Shown here piece after piece: positions 1 to 10,212 of a DNA stretch of 64,000 nucleotides (position 1 is its first letter; each line of letters opens with the position of its first letter). Under the pieces are notes generated by a model that searched no databases, was not told the origin of the DNA, and was given only the letters and a program-made list of their open reading frames with translations. The position numbers and the translations under genes are program-made. Origin of the DNA: Malania oleifera (taxonomy: Eukaryota; Streptophyta; Magnoliopsida; Santalales; Ximeniaceae); assembly GCF_029873635.1 (NCBI RefSeq), contig NC_080428.1:66867101-66931100 (forward strand), written 5' to 3'.

Positions 1-345
1 CCCTAAAAACATATGCAAAATCACAAATAGCAGTTTTACATTGTTCACTTGCATTCGCCTCCTTAAAGCAGTAGAGTCCCTCACACTCGTTAGCCTTGCC
101 AATCGTCTTCTCCGATGATAGGTCCTAAAAAACACAATGAGAGGGAAGAAATTTAGCAAAACAATTATAATTCTAGTGTGATGGAGTCAGAAAGTCAGAT
201 ATTCCCTTTGCCCGCGATAAACGAGAGTGATTCATCTGCAATTTTAACTTTCAAAATTCTAGCATAGGGTGAATACAATGAGAAAAAATGATAGGCATTA
301 GTCATGTGATTAGAAGCACCAGAATCAATAATCCAAAGAGTTTTA
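1..345 (-). pseudogene. Copia aspartic protease and start of integrase region, degraded
   Basis: On the minus strand, WIIDSGASNHMT reads at about 335-300. This is the classic active-site context (D-S-G) of plant copia proteases. It is followed by residues resembling the usual downstream region (YARILKVKIADESLS) and then, with in-frame stops, by sequence resembling the pre-integrase linker (ECEGLYYF-like) near position 60. At least three stops fall inside the homologous stretch, so no product is expected. The fragment is cut by the window edge. Confidence 0.82.
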
Positions 346-1110
346 GATCTTGAAGTTATACTAAATGCTTGCAAAAAATTGCCTCTTTAGGCTAAAGAGC
401 TCGAAGAAATATTTGAGGAAGAAGTCAATACCTCGGTTAGCCCGTCATGCGAAAAAATTACCTTGGGCCCTGGAAGTGCTTTTCCCCCAAATGGTAATCC
501 AATAATTCAGAGCTGGAGAGCGTCATCGTTGCGAAAGAGGTTAGGTTAAGTGTTTGATGCTGGATTTGGCCTGTCTCCACTCTCTACTCCCATCTGCTCC
601 GCTATAGAGAATCCTCTCAGGACTCCGTTTCCTCGGCCGCCAGCTTTCACCTCGACTTCACCCTCATTTGCGGCCTCTAGGGCAAGCCCGACAGTCTCCA
701 GGTCTTTGTATTTTCTCCTCTCCGGTAATCTCTCGAACGAACCAGACCTGCCTCCACTTTGTGTCTGATTGAGACAACTCAAGGCTCACTCTCTCGTGCA
801 TGCTTGGAGAGGGTTTTAGCATGGAAGGAATCATCCTTGATGATGATGACGTTGGTGAAATTGAAGCTTTGTGACACAAGATCAGGTGGTCTCTGAGAAT
901 CCCATCCCGATCATTGTCCAGCAATGCGGCCAGGATGCCAGATGTCTCTGACTGCGGGATCCCACGATGACGTCGGCAGTGCGCCTGATCCATGCCAGCG
1001 TCACCAGTTCAGAAGATGTCGTCTACGTCAAGCTAGTCACCACTGCCACCACTGACTGTGATTTTCGGTTGAGATAGAGAGCGGATGTCGAGGAACGATC
1101 TGGTGATGGA
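346..1110 (-). pseudogene. Presumed gag region of copia B, not recognisable in detail
   Basis: This stretch lies between the protease and the gag start of copia B and has about the right size for gag. Its 540-1100 part is clearly more GC-rich than its surroundings. Open stretches on the minus strand (546-782 and 664-993) give low-complexity or charged peptides, and I cannot find a CCHC zinc knuckle. It may be a decayed gag or hold a foreign fragment. Confidence 0.35.
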
Positions 1111-1930
1111 TGCAGTGACCCGAAAATTATAAAAATAAAAGAAAATGGATTTTTAGCTAAGGCGGGAGAGCTTTTTGAAGGAGCCAAAAAACGGGTGACG
1201 GTTTTGGATTTTAACTGCCGTTGGGTAAAAGGTAAAACGGTAATTTTGGAGCTAGTTAATAGAAAATCGGCAACGATTTTCTAAGAAGCACATAAAACTA
1301 GCTACAGTTTTCTAGCCAATGCTGAAAGTTATAAAGAACCAAGAGTTTCATTTTTAAAACAAAATCAAATTCTCTCTCTTCTCTCTCAAACCCACGAACC
1401 TCTTTCACTTCTCTCTACAAATTCCGCTCCATTAAGTCTCATTTCAACAATCAAGAACCACCACAGGGTTCCTAAAAAGATTCTCTACAACGTAAGCGGA
1501 GCATAATTTCAATTTGGGATTTTGGAGCATCATCCCAAAACTGAGGTAAGGGTGTTATTTGGGTATTTTTTGATTGATTATTAATTTATTTAAGGTATAG
1601 ACTTAGATGTGAATGTATTTATAAGATTAAATTGAGAAATTAAGATTTTGTAAAACTCAGAGTTGGTGTATACACAACAGGCTGGATAAGATTTTTAGTA
1701 TGTGTTTTCCTCAAAGACCCAAGTAAATGATAAATAGTTTATTATTCAAGAAATGTGAGTATGAAATTATTTTGGGAAATTCAGTTGATTGATAGGAAAA
1801 TATGTATGTGTATAATTTTAGGATTATGGAATTATGAACGCCATGGGCGTTAGTTAGAATCAGTAGGCGAATTCAGTTAGTCAAAGTAAGGGAAATATGC
1901 TATGTTAGGCATTTTAGAAATTTTTATCAG

Positions 1931-1931
<1 letters not shown>

Positions 1932-1966
<35 letters not shown>
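1932..1966. repeat. (TA)n microsatellite
   Basis: Uninterrupted AT dinucleotides inside the 1111-7172 LTR. Similar runs lie at 2658-2680, 44376-44398, 47172-47215 and 56476-56508. Confidence 0.95.
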
Positions 1967-1970
<4 letters not shown>

Positions 1971-2565
1971 GTTTTGGGGTACATTTTACAGAGTATAAAT
2001 TAACTTCATTATCAGAAAATACAGATTTTAGAACATGAGTTTTATTAATTGTGTGACATGAGTAGGTATTTGTTCAATAAAGAGTTTATATATTTTAAGA
2101 ATATCCTGATATACAATATTTTTGTACAGAAAAATATGCCTTACTAAATTTTACAGAATTTTACAGACAGATATTTTACAGACAAATATTTTACAAGTAG
2201 ATATTCTATAGTATTTACAGAATACCATGATTTCCAGAATTTCAAATTCATAACACTCAGATATTACAGTTTATTCAGTCAGATAATACAGATCAGATAT
2301 TACAGTTATTTCAGTCAGATATTATAATATTTTCAGATCAAATTTATAGTGTTATGATTATTTTGAAATCATGATAAAACAGTAAAATAATTATATATAT
2401 TAGTATTATATGGTATCGAACCCTGATGAATTATTTCAGTCAGATTCAGTCAACAAAACCCAGTATCATAGCAATTTCATATCAGAGTGCAATCACATAT
2501 CTTAGATAGTGTGTGGATTTCCGTCAACCGTGCCTTGGAGGGATTGTAGGCTCCCCAGTATTATG

Positions 2566-2657
2566 TGTAGTAACCCGAAAAAAAATTATTATTAGTATTA
2601 TTATTATTAATTAATTATTATTATTAAATTGAATTGATAATAGGATGGATATATAAG

Positions 2658-2688
<31 letters not shown>

Positions 2689-4301
2689 TATAATGATATA
2701 ATGCTTAAAGTAAGATAATAAAGTAATAATATTAATATAATATAATTAAATACAAGTGGAATGCATTAAATGCATGAATGATATTTGAAAGTAAGTTTAA
2801 TATAATATGAACTGAGTATGAATAAAATAGAATTATGTGTGAAATTATGTTATATGTATGGAATGCAGGATATATAGGAAATGAACTGAGTATGAAAACG
2901 ATATATGAAATATGATGTATGTGAGTGTTAATGCAACCATGGAAACAAAAACATATGAAAGATGCTGGACAAAAACAATTGAAAGATGTTGGGTAGCAGA
3001 CTAGCGCATTTTTATGTGGACGAATGCAAAAACATCTGAAAGATGTTGGAACTAATACAAAAACAACTGAAAGATGCTGGGACTAACACAAAAATAGCTG
3101 AAAGATGCCGGGACTAACACAAAAACAACTAAAAGATGTTGGGCATATTATGAAATGAAATGAAAATAAGAATGAAATGGAAATGAATGAAATGAAAATA
3201 AAATGTGAAATGTTAACGATGTGAACTGGGAAAGAGTCACATAAAGTGAAATGTTATGAAATGTCAAAACTGAGAACATTAACAGATGAGAATTACAGAA
3301 TAATGATACACAAAATAATGTATTATGGTAGTATCATTATTTATGCTTGTAGAACATGTTACGTTTGGGCATGACAAACTCTTCGCCCGAGGGCTTGCTG
3401 AGAAAAGCGAGTGCCCTGATTAGTAACAGGTGTAGCAGTAGGCTGCATAATGTATTAGGGCAGAGGGAAACTACTTGTATGGGCGAGTCGATTTCCCTAT
3501 TTTCGGGAGCCCTCGCTGGTAAACCTTTGAATGAACTGTGTGAATACGAGATTACTTTTTCACCTGAGGGCTTACTGAGTAAGGTGAGTGTCCTGATATG
3601 CTTTAGTTGTGACCTTCGAGTTGCCTAAAGTATCAAAGTAGAGGGGTGCTACTTGCATGGGTGGGTAATCACCCCTATCCTTAGATTTTTCTCGTGGGTA
3701 AAATATTTTGCATGTGATTAATTAGGTTCTAGAAAATGATTTCAGAAATTATGATAATGATTTGCAAATGATGAATACATATACATATGTTATTTATAAA
3801 CCTTATGTTGGTCACACGCTGATTTAATATATTGTTTCTTCCCTTACTAAGATGTGTTTCACCCGAATACAAATTCATTTTTTTTCAAGACCTCCACGTG
3901 ATCGAGCTTAGAGAGCTCGAGGCTGTTATAGTATTTTTGAGTTAGAAAGAAAGGGTATAAGTTTGATGATATTTTTGAGTTATATTAAGTTTTTATGTTT
4001 TATGTTTTAAGTTTTCTAAGTTATGGTTGTGAATATTGGATGTTGAAGATATGTATATATATGTAGATGCTGGTTGATGGATGGATTATTTGAGATGTTA
4101 TAGTAAGAAACTCTAGTATTTTATTGTTGGAGGATTATATTTATGTTTTCCACTGTGTAAATGATAATAGAATGTCAGGTATCAGGTAAATGAATGGATG
4201 ACGTGGCACCCAGGTCCCACCAAGCGGGTTCGGGGCACCACGAAGCATAGTTTATTCAGGTATAATGCAACAGACCGGGTTTTCGGGTTTGAGGCGTCAC
4301 A
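2566..4301 (+). mobile_element. Beta-type solo LTR, shortened, nested in 1111-7172
   Basis: It starts TGTAGTAACCCG and ends TTTGAGGCGTCACA. Flanks TTATG (2561-2565) and TTCTG (4302-4306) look like a 5-bp duplication with one change. It is the reverse-oriented relative of the 2.5-kb LTRs at 50076-56719: both share the modules 'ACTCTTCGCC...GAGGGCTTGCTGAG' and 'CTTACTAAGATGTGT'. At 1736 bp it lacks the leader and promoter part of the longer copies. The 3356-3628 open frame falls inside the shared module and is not a gene. Confidence 0.75.
2938..3143 (+). repeat. Decayed minisatellite of about 29 bp inside beta LTR
   Basis: Five or six copies of a unit close to ACAAAAACAACTGAAAGATG followed by CTGGGACTA, with substitutions and one spacer of about 50 bp. 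The equivalent part of the 50-57 kb LTR (about 55310-55445, reverse strand) also has a repeated form, so the array belongs to the LTR family. Confidence 0.75.
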
Positions 4302-4745
4302 TTCTGGGCAGAGGTGGCCGGTTAAACGAGGGAGAGGCCACTACCGTGCCTTTGAAGGGATTCCAGTAATGCCGGTCTAAGGAATGATAGAGTATTAGTT
4401 GACTTATCTTAGTGGGTCAACCAGAGTTAAGTCCCACCCACGGGTCGCACAACTCTGTCATGAGGGGTTAAATCATAACATATAGTTTTTCAGGGTAGTT
4501 TTCACAGTTATTTATATATATATATACAGGTTTACAAGATAACAACAGATATATTATAATATTAGCAGTATGAATAAATAGAAAACTCAGATATACAATT
4601 GTATTTTAAGCGACATAGGTGTGAGTTACACAGTATTATATTTTACATGATATTGCAGTTGAGTTATTTATGTGACAACCCGAATAATAATGGGATTTAA
4701 GTAATAAGAAGAGGGGAATTGGAAATGGTAACAGAAGGAGGAATT

Positions 4746-4990
4746 CATCTTCGTTGACGAAATTGCATTTTGAAAGGAAAACAACAAAAAGGGGATCATC
4801 AGGGCTTCGTCGACGAATCCCCTGTATTCGTCGACAAAGGCTCAAGAAAATTCGTCGACGAAGACTGAATTTCGTTGATGAAGGAATACCGAGAGGGGGT
4901 TTTGAGTCGACTGAATTTCGTCGATGAAAATTGAATTTCGTCATCGAAATTAATGATAATTCGTCGACGAAGGACGGGCACATCGACAAA
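4746..4990. repeat. Cluster of GTCGAC-core palindromes in LTR promoter region
   Basis: Perfect 12-bp palindromes TTCGTCGACGAA lie at 4806-4817, 4851-4862 and 4960-4971. Several one- or two-base variants lie between them (TTCGTTGACGAA, TTCGTCGATGAA, TTCGTCATCGAA). Most variants are C-to-T or G-to-A at CpG. The cluster ends about 30 bp before a TATA box. Confidence 0.9.
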
Positions 4991-5000
4991 ATCCCCTATT

Positions 5001-5010
5001 CTATAAATAT
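5001..5010 (+). promoter_or_regulatory. LTR TATA box
   Basis: CTATAAATAT follows the palindrome cluster and precedes a CT-rich leader. The same order of palindromes, TATA box and CT-rich leader recurs at 9341-9350 and, on the minus strand, near 51961-51970 and 53981-53990. Confidence 0.7.
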
Positions 5011-5762
5011 GAAAATCCGGATTTTAAAGCTTCTTTAAGAAGCTAACTCTCCCCTCTCTCTCTCCCCTTCGATTCTCCCACTTTCTTTCGTCGATTTCGG
5101 GCCAGATCTTCGCCGGATCGACAATCCGAAGTCACCATGACGCTCCTAGGGAAGTTCTCTCCAAATTTTCTGGAGCAGATCGTTGGTGAAAGCGAGTTGG
5201 AAATCATCCCTAAGTTGAGGTAAGACTTTTTAAGTCAAATTAGACTTTATGGTAGTTATAGGAAATGATGTACGTATGAAAATACTGATGTTTAATACTG
5301 GGAGTTTTGAGTTTCAGGGTATTGGGTAGGAAATCCTACGGGGGTTAGGCTAGGATATTTTAGGGGCTTTTTCAGTAGTTAGGTAAGGGAATAAACTAAA
5401 GCAGTTAATTTTCATGTAAATAATGATTAATTATGAGTAAATTCATTTTCAGAAAAGCTTACATTATAACTATTTATTACGAATGAAATGTACGATTGAG
5501 AAAATACTGTTATGATGATTAAACTGTATATGTATGTATGAGATATCAAAAAAGCATGATTTTAGAATATGAAGTACAACTTTAAACGGCATATGTGTGG
5601 CATGGACATTCTTTTATATGAAGTGAATCATGATATGAATGATTTTACGAGCAAAACATATTTTTAGGTATTTTGAAAAGACGAGTTATGCTATATTGAG
5701 TTTGACGAATATATGATAAATGAGTTATTTTTCAGAATATAAATACCTGAAACGATTCTGGA

Positions 5763-5900
5763 GCGAGGCCATATTTATGTTATCAGCACGAGGCCGTATT
5801 TATGTTATCGGCATGAGGCCGTATTTATGTTATCGGCACGAGGCCGTATTTATGTTATCGGCACGAGGCCGTATTTACGATATATTGGGCACGAGGCCGT
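5763..5900 (+). repeat. 25-bp tandem repeat in alpha2 LTR
   Basis: About five and a half copies of a 25-bp unit (GCACGAGGCCGTATTTATGT plus TATCG) with very few changes. The central copies are identical or nearly so, pointing to recent expansion. The minus-strand relative at 51215-51375 has a related array with a longer unit. A short open frame at 5720-5902 is only this repeat. Confidence 0.92.
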
Positions 5901-7231
5901 AATGATGTTATGTATGATCGTGTATTATATGTTATCACAACCAAGATGTTAGTTTAGTTCAGTTCAGAGGCTCGGTACCGTAGCTTATAGATCAGATGTT
6001 TATGATCAGATTAGTGCTAACCATCCCACGAGGGGATGGGAGATGGATAGTTGATGTGGCTTTCAGTAGAGTGTGGACGTCCACCTTGCAGTCCGAACAA
6101 AGGTGTGGCGGGCCCATCGTACTTACAGATTTATTTGACTCAACAGTGGTCGACCAGCCATTGTCAGGTCCCGCCTTCGAGCTGCACAACTCGTCATGGG
6201 GGGTAATACATGACATTAGTTAGTTATTCATCTTGGGTATGTTTTCAGTATTATCAGTATGACAGATACATTACTTATGATATGATTTACTAGTAATTAT
6301 GAAAGCATATGATGATTTATTACATGATGATGAATGTTTATAGAAATATGAAATGAACTGTATATGTATAATTGCATAAAATGTTCATGTTGCCACACAG
6401 CTGTATTTAGTTTATTTTCCCTTACTAAGAAGTGTCTCACCCCCCCCCCCCAATTAATTAATTTTTCGGGAGCCCCTGAGAGACCGGCGGGTCAAGGCCG
6501 CAGTTGAGTCAATGTGATTACCCCGTGAGGAGGGTAATATTTTGCAATAGGATCAGAGTTATTTTGTGTTTGATCTTAGAGATATTATGATGTATATGAG
6601 AATATATAGAACTACAGTTTTATAATGTTATAGAAAGCTCTGGTATTATGCTTTATGGATGAATGTTTGGATTTTATGTTTATTGTTGCGTAGATTTCCG
6701 CTGTGTTTGACAGATGTCCCCGTTACCCACAGGTTCGGGTTGACCATTTTTATTTATTATGTTATATTTTATTGAGGGTTGCTACAATTTATTAGTAAAT
6801 TATTCATATAAACTCAGCTACCACACACTGGGAATAACATATTTCGTCTTACTAAGCGTTGTCTCATCCCAGTAATTTAACATTTTTCAGGTAATCCAGT
6901 TAGACGAGCAGATCAGGCTCAAAGATAGGTAGGTCGGTTGCATTGCCTTATTTGTAGGGTAAGTGTTTTCAGAGGGAAGTTGTGTTTTTATGTATGTATA
7001 TTTTGGGGTGATACTGAATTTTGGTATTGTGTATATGGTTGTATAGTTTTATATTTTCCGCTACATAGGTGTATTTCAATAGTCATTACTGGGGTATCAA
7101 AGTAAAATGATTATCAATATATTTATATTTCACTTTTAAATGAAAATTGGTATGAAATTTTGGGTTGTTACAATGGAGCTATGCTGTTAACGACGCCGTC
7201 TGCCATTGCTAACTATGGTTTAGAAACCCTA

Positions 7232-7243
7232 GCTCTGATACCA
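7232..7243 (-). other. Primer-binding site of copia B
   Basis: The plus strand reads GCTCTGATACCA directly beside the LTR start TGAAATC, so the minus strand gives TGGTATCAGAGC, complementary to the 3' end of initiator tRNA-Met. The gag start codon follows about 20 bases downstream on the minus strand. Confidence 0.85.
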
Positions 7244-7488
7244 TGAAATCATAATAGAATTTTATGTATTTCTTGAATTATTTTGTACAAGCCAATACAA
7301 ACTACTTATAATACAATCTCTACTCTAAATATGGAAACAATCTCCTAAAAGAATTTCACTCAATAATATAAGATAAATATCCCCTAAATTTCTCCAATAT
7401 ACACGGGATCTCTCCAATATACACGAGATTTCTACAATATCTTACCGTAGTCACCTCATGTATACTTCTCTAGGCAATCTCTACCTCA
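7244..7488 (-). repeat. 5' LTR of copia B
   Basis: It lies between the PBS and the broken protease of copia A. It starts TGAAATCATAATAG and appears to end CTCTACCTCA on the plus strand, about 245 bp. The right boundary is set by where copia A homology begins (VSFQPL on the minus strand), so it could be off by a few bases. Confidence 0.65.
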
Positions 7489-8376
7489 AGTGGCTGAAAT
7501 GAGACTACAAAGTTCAGGATCTGAGACTCTTGCTTGCTCTCCAAAGAGCATATCAACGTATCACCTTTTTCTGAAGCGACATTTGCTTCTGTCTTCACTT
7601 CTTGACCTTTGCACTGATTTCTGTAATGTTCAATCTTCCCACAATTCCAGCACTCAATATTCTTTGTGCCCTGGGAACCTTTGGGATTTCTAGATTTGGA
7701 CCGCCTGGTCCTAGATCTATCGCGATTGTTTGATCGCCTATGACCGCTTCCTTTCCTAGAATTATTCCCTCTACTTTCCACGTTCAAGGCTGAACTTGAA
7801 GTGGAAGCATTGTTTGATTGCATCTTGATCTCTTCCATCAAAATCATGCTGATGACTTCGTCATACTTCAACTTTGATTTTCCTGCGGAGCTACTGATTG
7901 CAGTAATAATACCTTTCCAACTCTTGGGAAACTGATTGAGAATCAACAAGGCATGGATGTCACTGTCGAACGTGATTTCAACCAAGGCGAGTTTATCTGA
8001 TAGCTTATTGAAATCGTTCAGATGTTTACTAAACTTTCACCAGCGGGCATGTGCATGGTGAACAACTTTTTCATTAAATGTACCTTATTGGCCACCAATG
8101 GCTGCTCGTATATATATTGAAAAACGCATCCATAAGTGATGTGGTGGTTGTCATGTGCTTGATGTTGAAGACAATAGACTTTGTCAGTGTCATCCTAACA
8201 GCTCCGAGAGCCTTCCGCTCAAGCAAGTCCCAATCATCCGCCTTTATGGCTTCTGGCATTCCCTTCAGTGGTAAGTGCAATTCCTTACCAAACAAGAAGT
8301 CCATGATTTGCATCTTTTAAAAACCGGAATTGGTGTCATCAAATATCTCGATCTTTGTGCTCTTTTCATTTGACAT
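7489..8376 (-). pseudogene. Copia A gag with CCHC zinc knuckle, frameshifted
   Basis: On the minus strand gag starts at 8376 (MSNEKSTKIEIFDD). It continues in a shifted frame with KMQIMDFLFGKELHLPLKG and KALGAVRMTLTKS (8313-8074), then shifts again to ALLILNQFPKSW and a serine- and arginine-rich stretch. The knuckle CWNCGKIEHYRNQC is at about 7655-7614 and keeps the CX2CX4HX4C spacing. The frame then enters the protease start (ILNFVVSF, where a functional protein would have a D-S-G context) and is cut by the LTR of copia B. At least two frameshifts and the loss of the protease aspartate make it non-functional. Gag packages the element's RNA in living copies. Confidence 0.85.
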
Positions 8377-9068
8377 CTCGATTCGCCTATCTAAAGGTGG
8401 AATTAGCTCAAACGGATGGCACGGTTGGTTCCATAACGGTCGAAAAACTTGGGAATGGTTTGATTCGTTCGAAAAATGGACCTGAAATGGTTCTGAAAAG
8501 CTCAATCAAAGTTTTTGGTCAAAAATTCAACCCTTGGTCAAACTTAACAAATATATGCTCTTTTAACGGAATATTCTATTGCTGTCATTGATGTCGTTTG
8601 CTGACGTGGTTGGCTAACGCAGGAGGGGCGTCACGTTGACGTAAACTTCTTCTTCGACCTCTAGCAGGTGCGTGTGGTACACGCGCCATCGATTGATCCG
8701 CGCGTGGGAGCGCGTAAGGTCACGTACCAGTGACTAGGTGGTGTGTGGCGATGATGATGGACTTTTGGAGGTGTGTGTGAACGCATGTGGATTCGTGAAG
8801 CTCCTGCTCGAGCTTCGGTTTACTCTGTTGGCTTCGTCTCGTCGAGAGGAACACCCTGGTGTGCTCAAAACTTGATTTTGAGCTACTTGAATTTATGGAT
8901 GGTGGCCGAAAGTGGCAAATTTGCTCCAATCTAGCTCTAATACCAATTGTTAGGGATTAGGGAGCAACAATCACACCACAAACAACATATAGTTTGATAA
9001 TGGACATACAAAGCTCTTTTAAATATTGAACTTTATGGTTATTAAATACAATGTGAGTTGGGGATCAC
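8377..9068 (-). mobile_element. Copia A leader, primer-binding site and partial 5' LTR
   Basis: The PBS reads GCTCTAATACCA on the plus strand at 8934-8945, one change from the initiator tRNA-Met complement. The LTR begins at 8948 with TGTTAGGGATTAGGG. Only about 120 bp of LTR remain before another LTR starts at 9069. The leader between PBS and gag is about 550 bp and has no convincing gene. Confidence 0.75.
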
Positions 9069-9160
9069 TGTAGATACCTAGAAAATTTAATTTATGAAAG
9101 TAATAAAAGAAAAGAAAGGAAAATAAAGGAAAAGAAATTTAAAAAGGGCATCAGTAGGGG

Positions 9161-9340
9161 TTCGTCGACGAACCCAAAGTCTTCGTCGACGAATATCCTT
9201 CTAGGTCTCATTGACAAAGTACACGTCTCATTGACGAGAAGATACTGAGAGTCAGGGAATTTTAGAGAATTTCAGGTTCGTCAACGAAGTGCCTTCATTG
9301 GCTCGTCAACAAATCACTTTAATTTGTCGATGAACACTGG
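9161..9340. repeat. GTCGAC-core palindrome cluster, partly decayed
   Basis: Two perfect TTCGTCGACGAA copies sit at 9161-9172 and 9182-9193. At least five relatives such as CTCATTGACGAG, TTCGTCAACGAA and TTTGTCGATGAA follow. The TATA box CCTATAAATA at 9341-9350 follows immediately. Confidence 0.88.
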
Positions 9341-10212
9341 CCTATAAATAGACCCCGGGTCATTTTTAGCGTAATTTCTCTAATTTTTTTTTTTTCTCTC
9401 TCTCTCTCTTCGATTTTGGTTTCGTTAAAACCCATTTTGACGATCAAGAACCGCCACGAGATTCGTGGGGAGATTCTCTAGAACTTCGCTGGAGCGGATT
9501 ATTGGTTTAGAATTTTTGAGCACCATTCCAAAATTAGGGGAAGTGAAATATTTTAGGGTTTAATGGGCTATTTGAAGTATTTGGAACCTAGAAGTGCTAA
9601 ATTAGAATTGTTCTAGGAATTAAGTTGATTAATTTGGGGAAATGTGAATTTTAGGCTTTTGAACTGCGAACGCCATGGAGTGTAGGATTTAGGGTGTTAA
9701 TGGACCTCTCAATAAGTCAGGTAAAGGGAATAAATTATAACAGTATTTTAAAAATTATGGTTTGAATAAATATGTGAAAATGGTGATATGATATTTTAAC
9801 TGTATATATTATGATATGAATAACAAACGAAATTGTGTGGCATATGAGTTATACTAAGAACATGTTTGAAACTGGGCAGTGTGAACTGCATGGTGAATTA
9901 TGAGAATATAAGATAAACATATATTGAAATGTTTTTGTGCAGAAAAGAATATAAGAGAAACCCAATGATGTTTATATACTGAACTGTAATGATAAGAGAA
10001 TTGTTTTATTGAGAAACAATGAAAAAGTGATATATCGAAGAGCACATTTTGAGAAATGAGGAAATATGTAACATGGATATGTTTACTGGAAAAATGATGG
10101 AACATGATATGTGTGTGTGTGTGTGTATTGAAATGATTTCTATGATAAATATGGCCGTATGAAATAACGATATGTTTTATACTGAGAAATGTTGAAATAC
10201 GTGAAATGAGAA

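Larger units (their letters stand above)
4671..6786 (+). mobile_element. Alpha2 solo LTR nested in 1111-7172
   Basis: It begins TGTGACAACCCG and ends GGGTTGCTACA, with a perfect 5-bp duplication ATTTA on both sides (4666-4670 and 6787-6791). Length is 2116 bp. In order it holds a cluster of TTCGTCGACGAA palindromes (4746-4990), a TATA box (5001-5010), a CT-rich leader, a splice-donor-like TTGAG/GTAAG at 5219/5220, a 25-bp tandem array (5763-5900), a conserved module (6000-6215) and CTTACTAAG at 6421. No open frame of retroelement type is present. Its closest relative here is 50230-52298 on the minus strand. Confidence 0.88.
1111..7172 (+). mobile_element. Alpha1 solo LTR in copia B, split by two nested LTRs
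   Basis: The element begins TGCAGTGACCCG and ends GGGTTGTTACA, and both sides carry the duplication ATGGA (1106-1110 and 7173-7177). Removing the two nested LTRs (2566-4301 and 4671-6786, with their duplications) leaves about 2.2 kb, the size of related LTRs at 50-54 kb and 58-60 kb. No coding sequence, PBS or PPT is present between the ends, so it is a solo LTR. It has a possible TATA box near 1328, a splice-donor-like CTGAG/GTAAG at 1545/1546 and an acceptor-like TTTTTCAG/G at 6890. Around 2150-2340 it has decayed short repeats of the type TTACAGA and CAGATATT. Confidence 0.85.
1..7488 (-). mobile_element. Copia element B, 5' part, interrupted, runs off left edge
   Basis: Read on the minus strand: an LTR (7244-7488), then a primer-binding site complementary to initiator tRNA-Met (GCTCTGATACCA on the plus strand, 7232-7243), then a gag start (MADGVVNSIAP, starting near 7209). 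After that the frame is broken by a 6.06-kb LTR insertion (1111-7172) flanked by the 5-bp duplication ATGGA. The element resumes at 1110 and reaches the protease motif near 300-335, then runs off the window. The right LTR edge sits inside the protease start of copia A, so B inserted into A. Several stops and frameshifts show it is dead. The order LTR, PBS, gag, protease fits Ty1/copia; the lineage within copia is not assigned. Confidence 0.8.

Noticed and set aside
3356-3628. 90-aa open frame
   Set aside because: It lies inside the beta LTR and the same module in other LTR copies is not open.
4806-4971. Regularly repeated palindromes that resemble a CRISPR array
   Set aside because: Spacing is irregular, units are 12 bp, and the context is a plant LTR promoter with target duplications.
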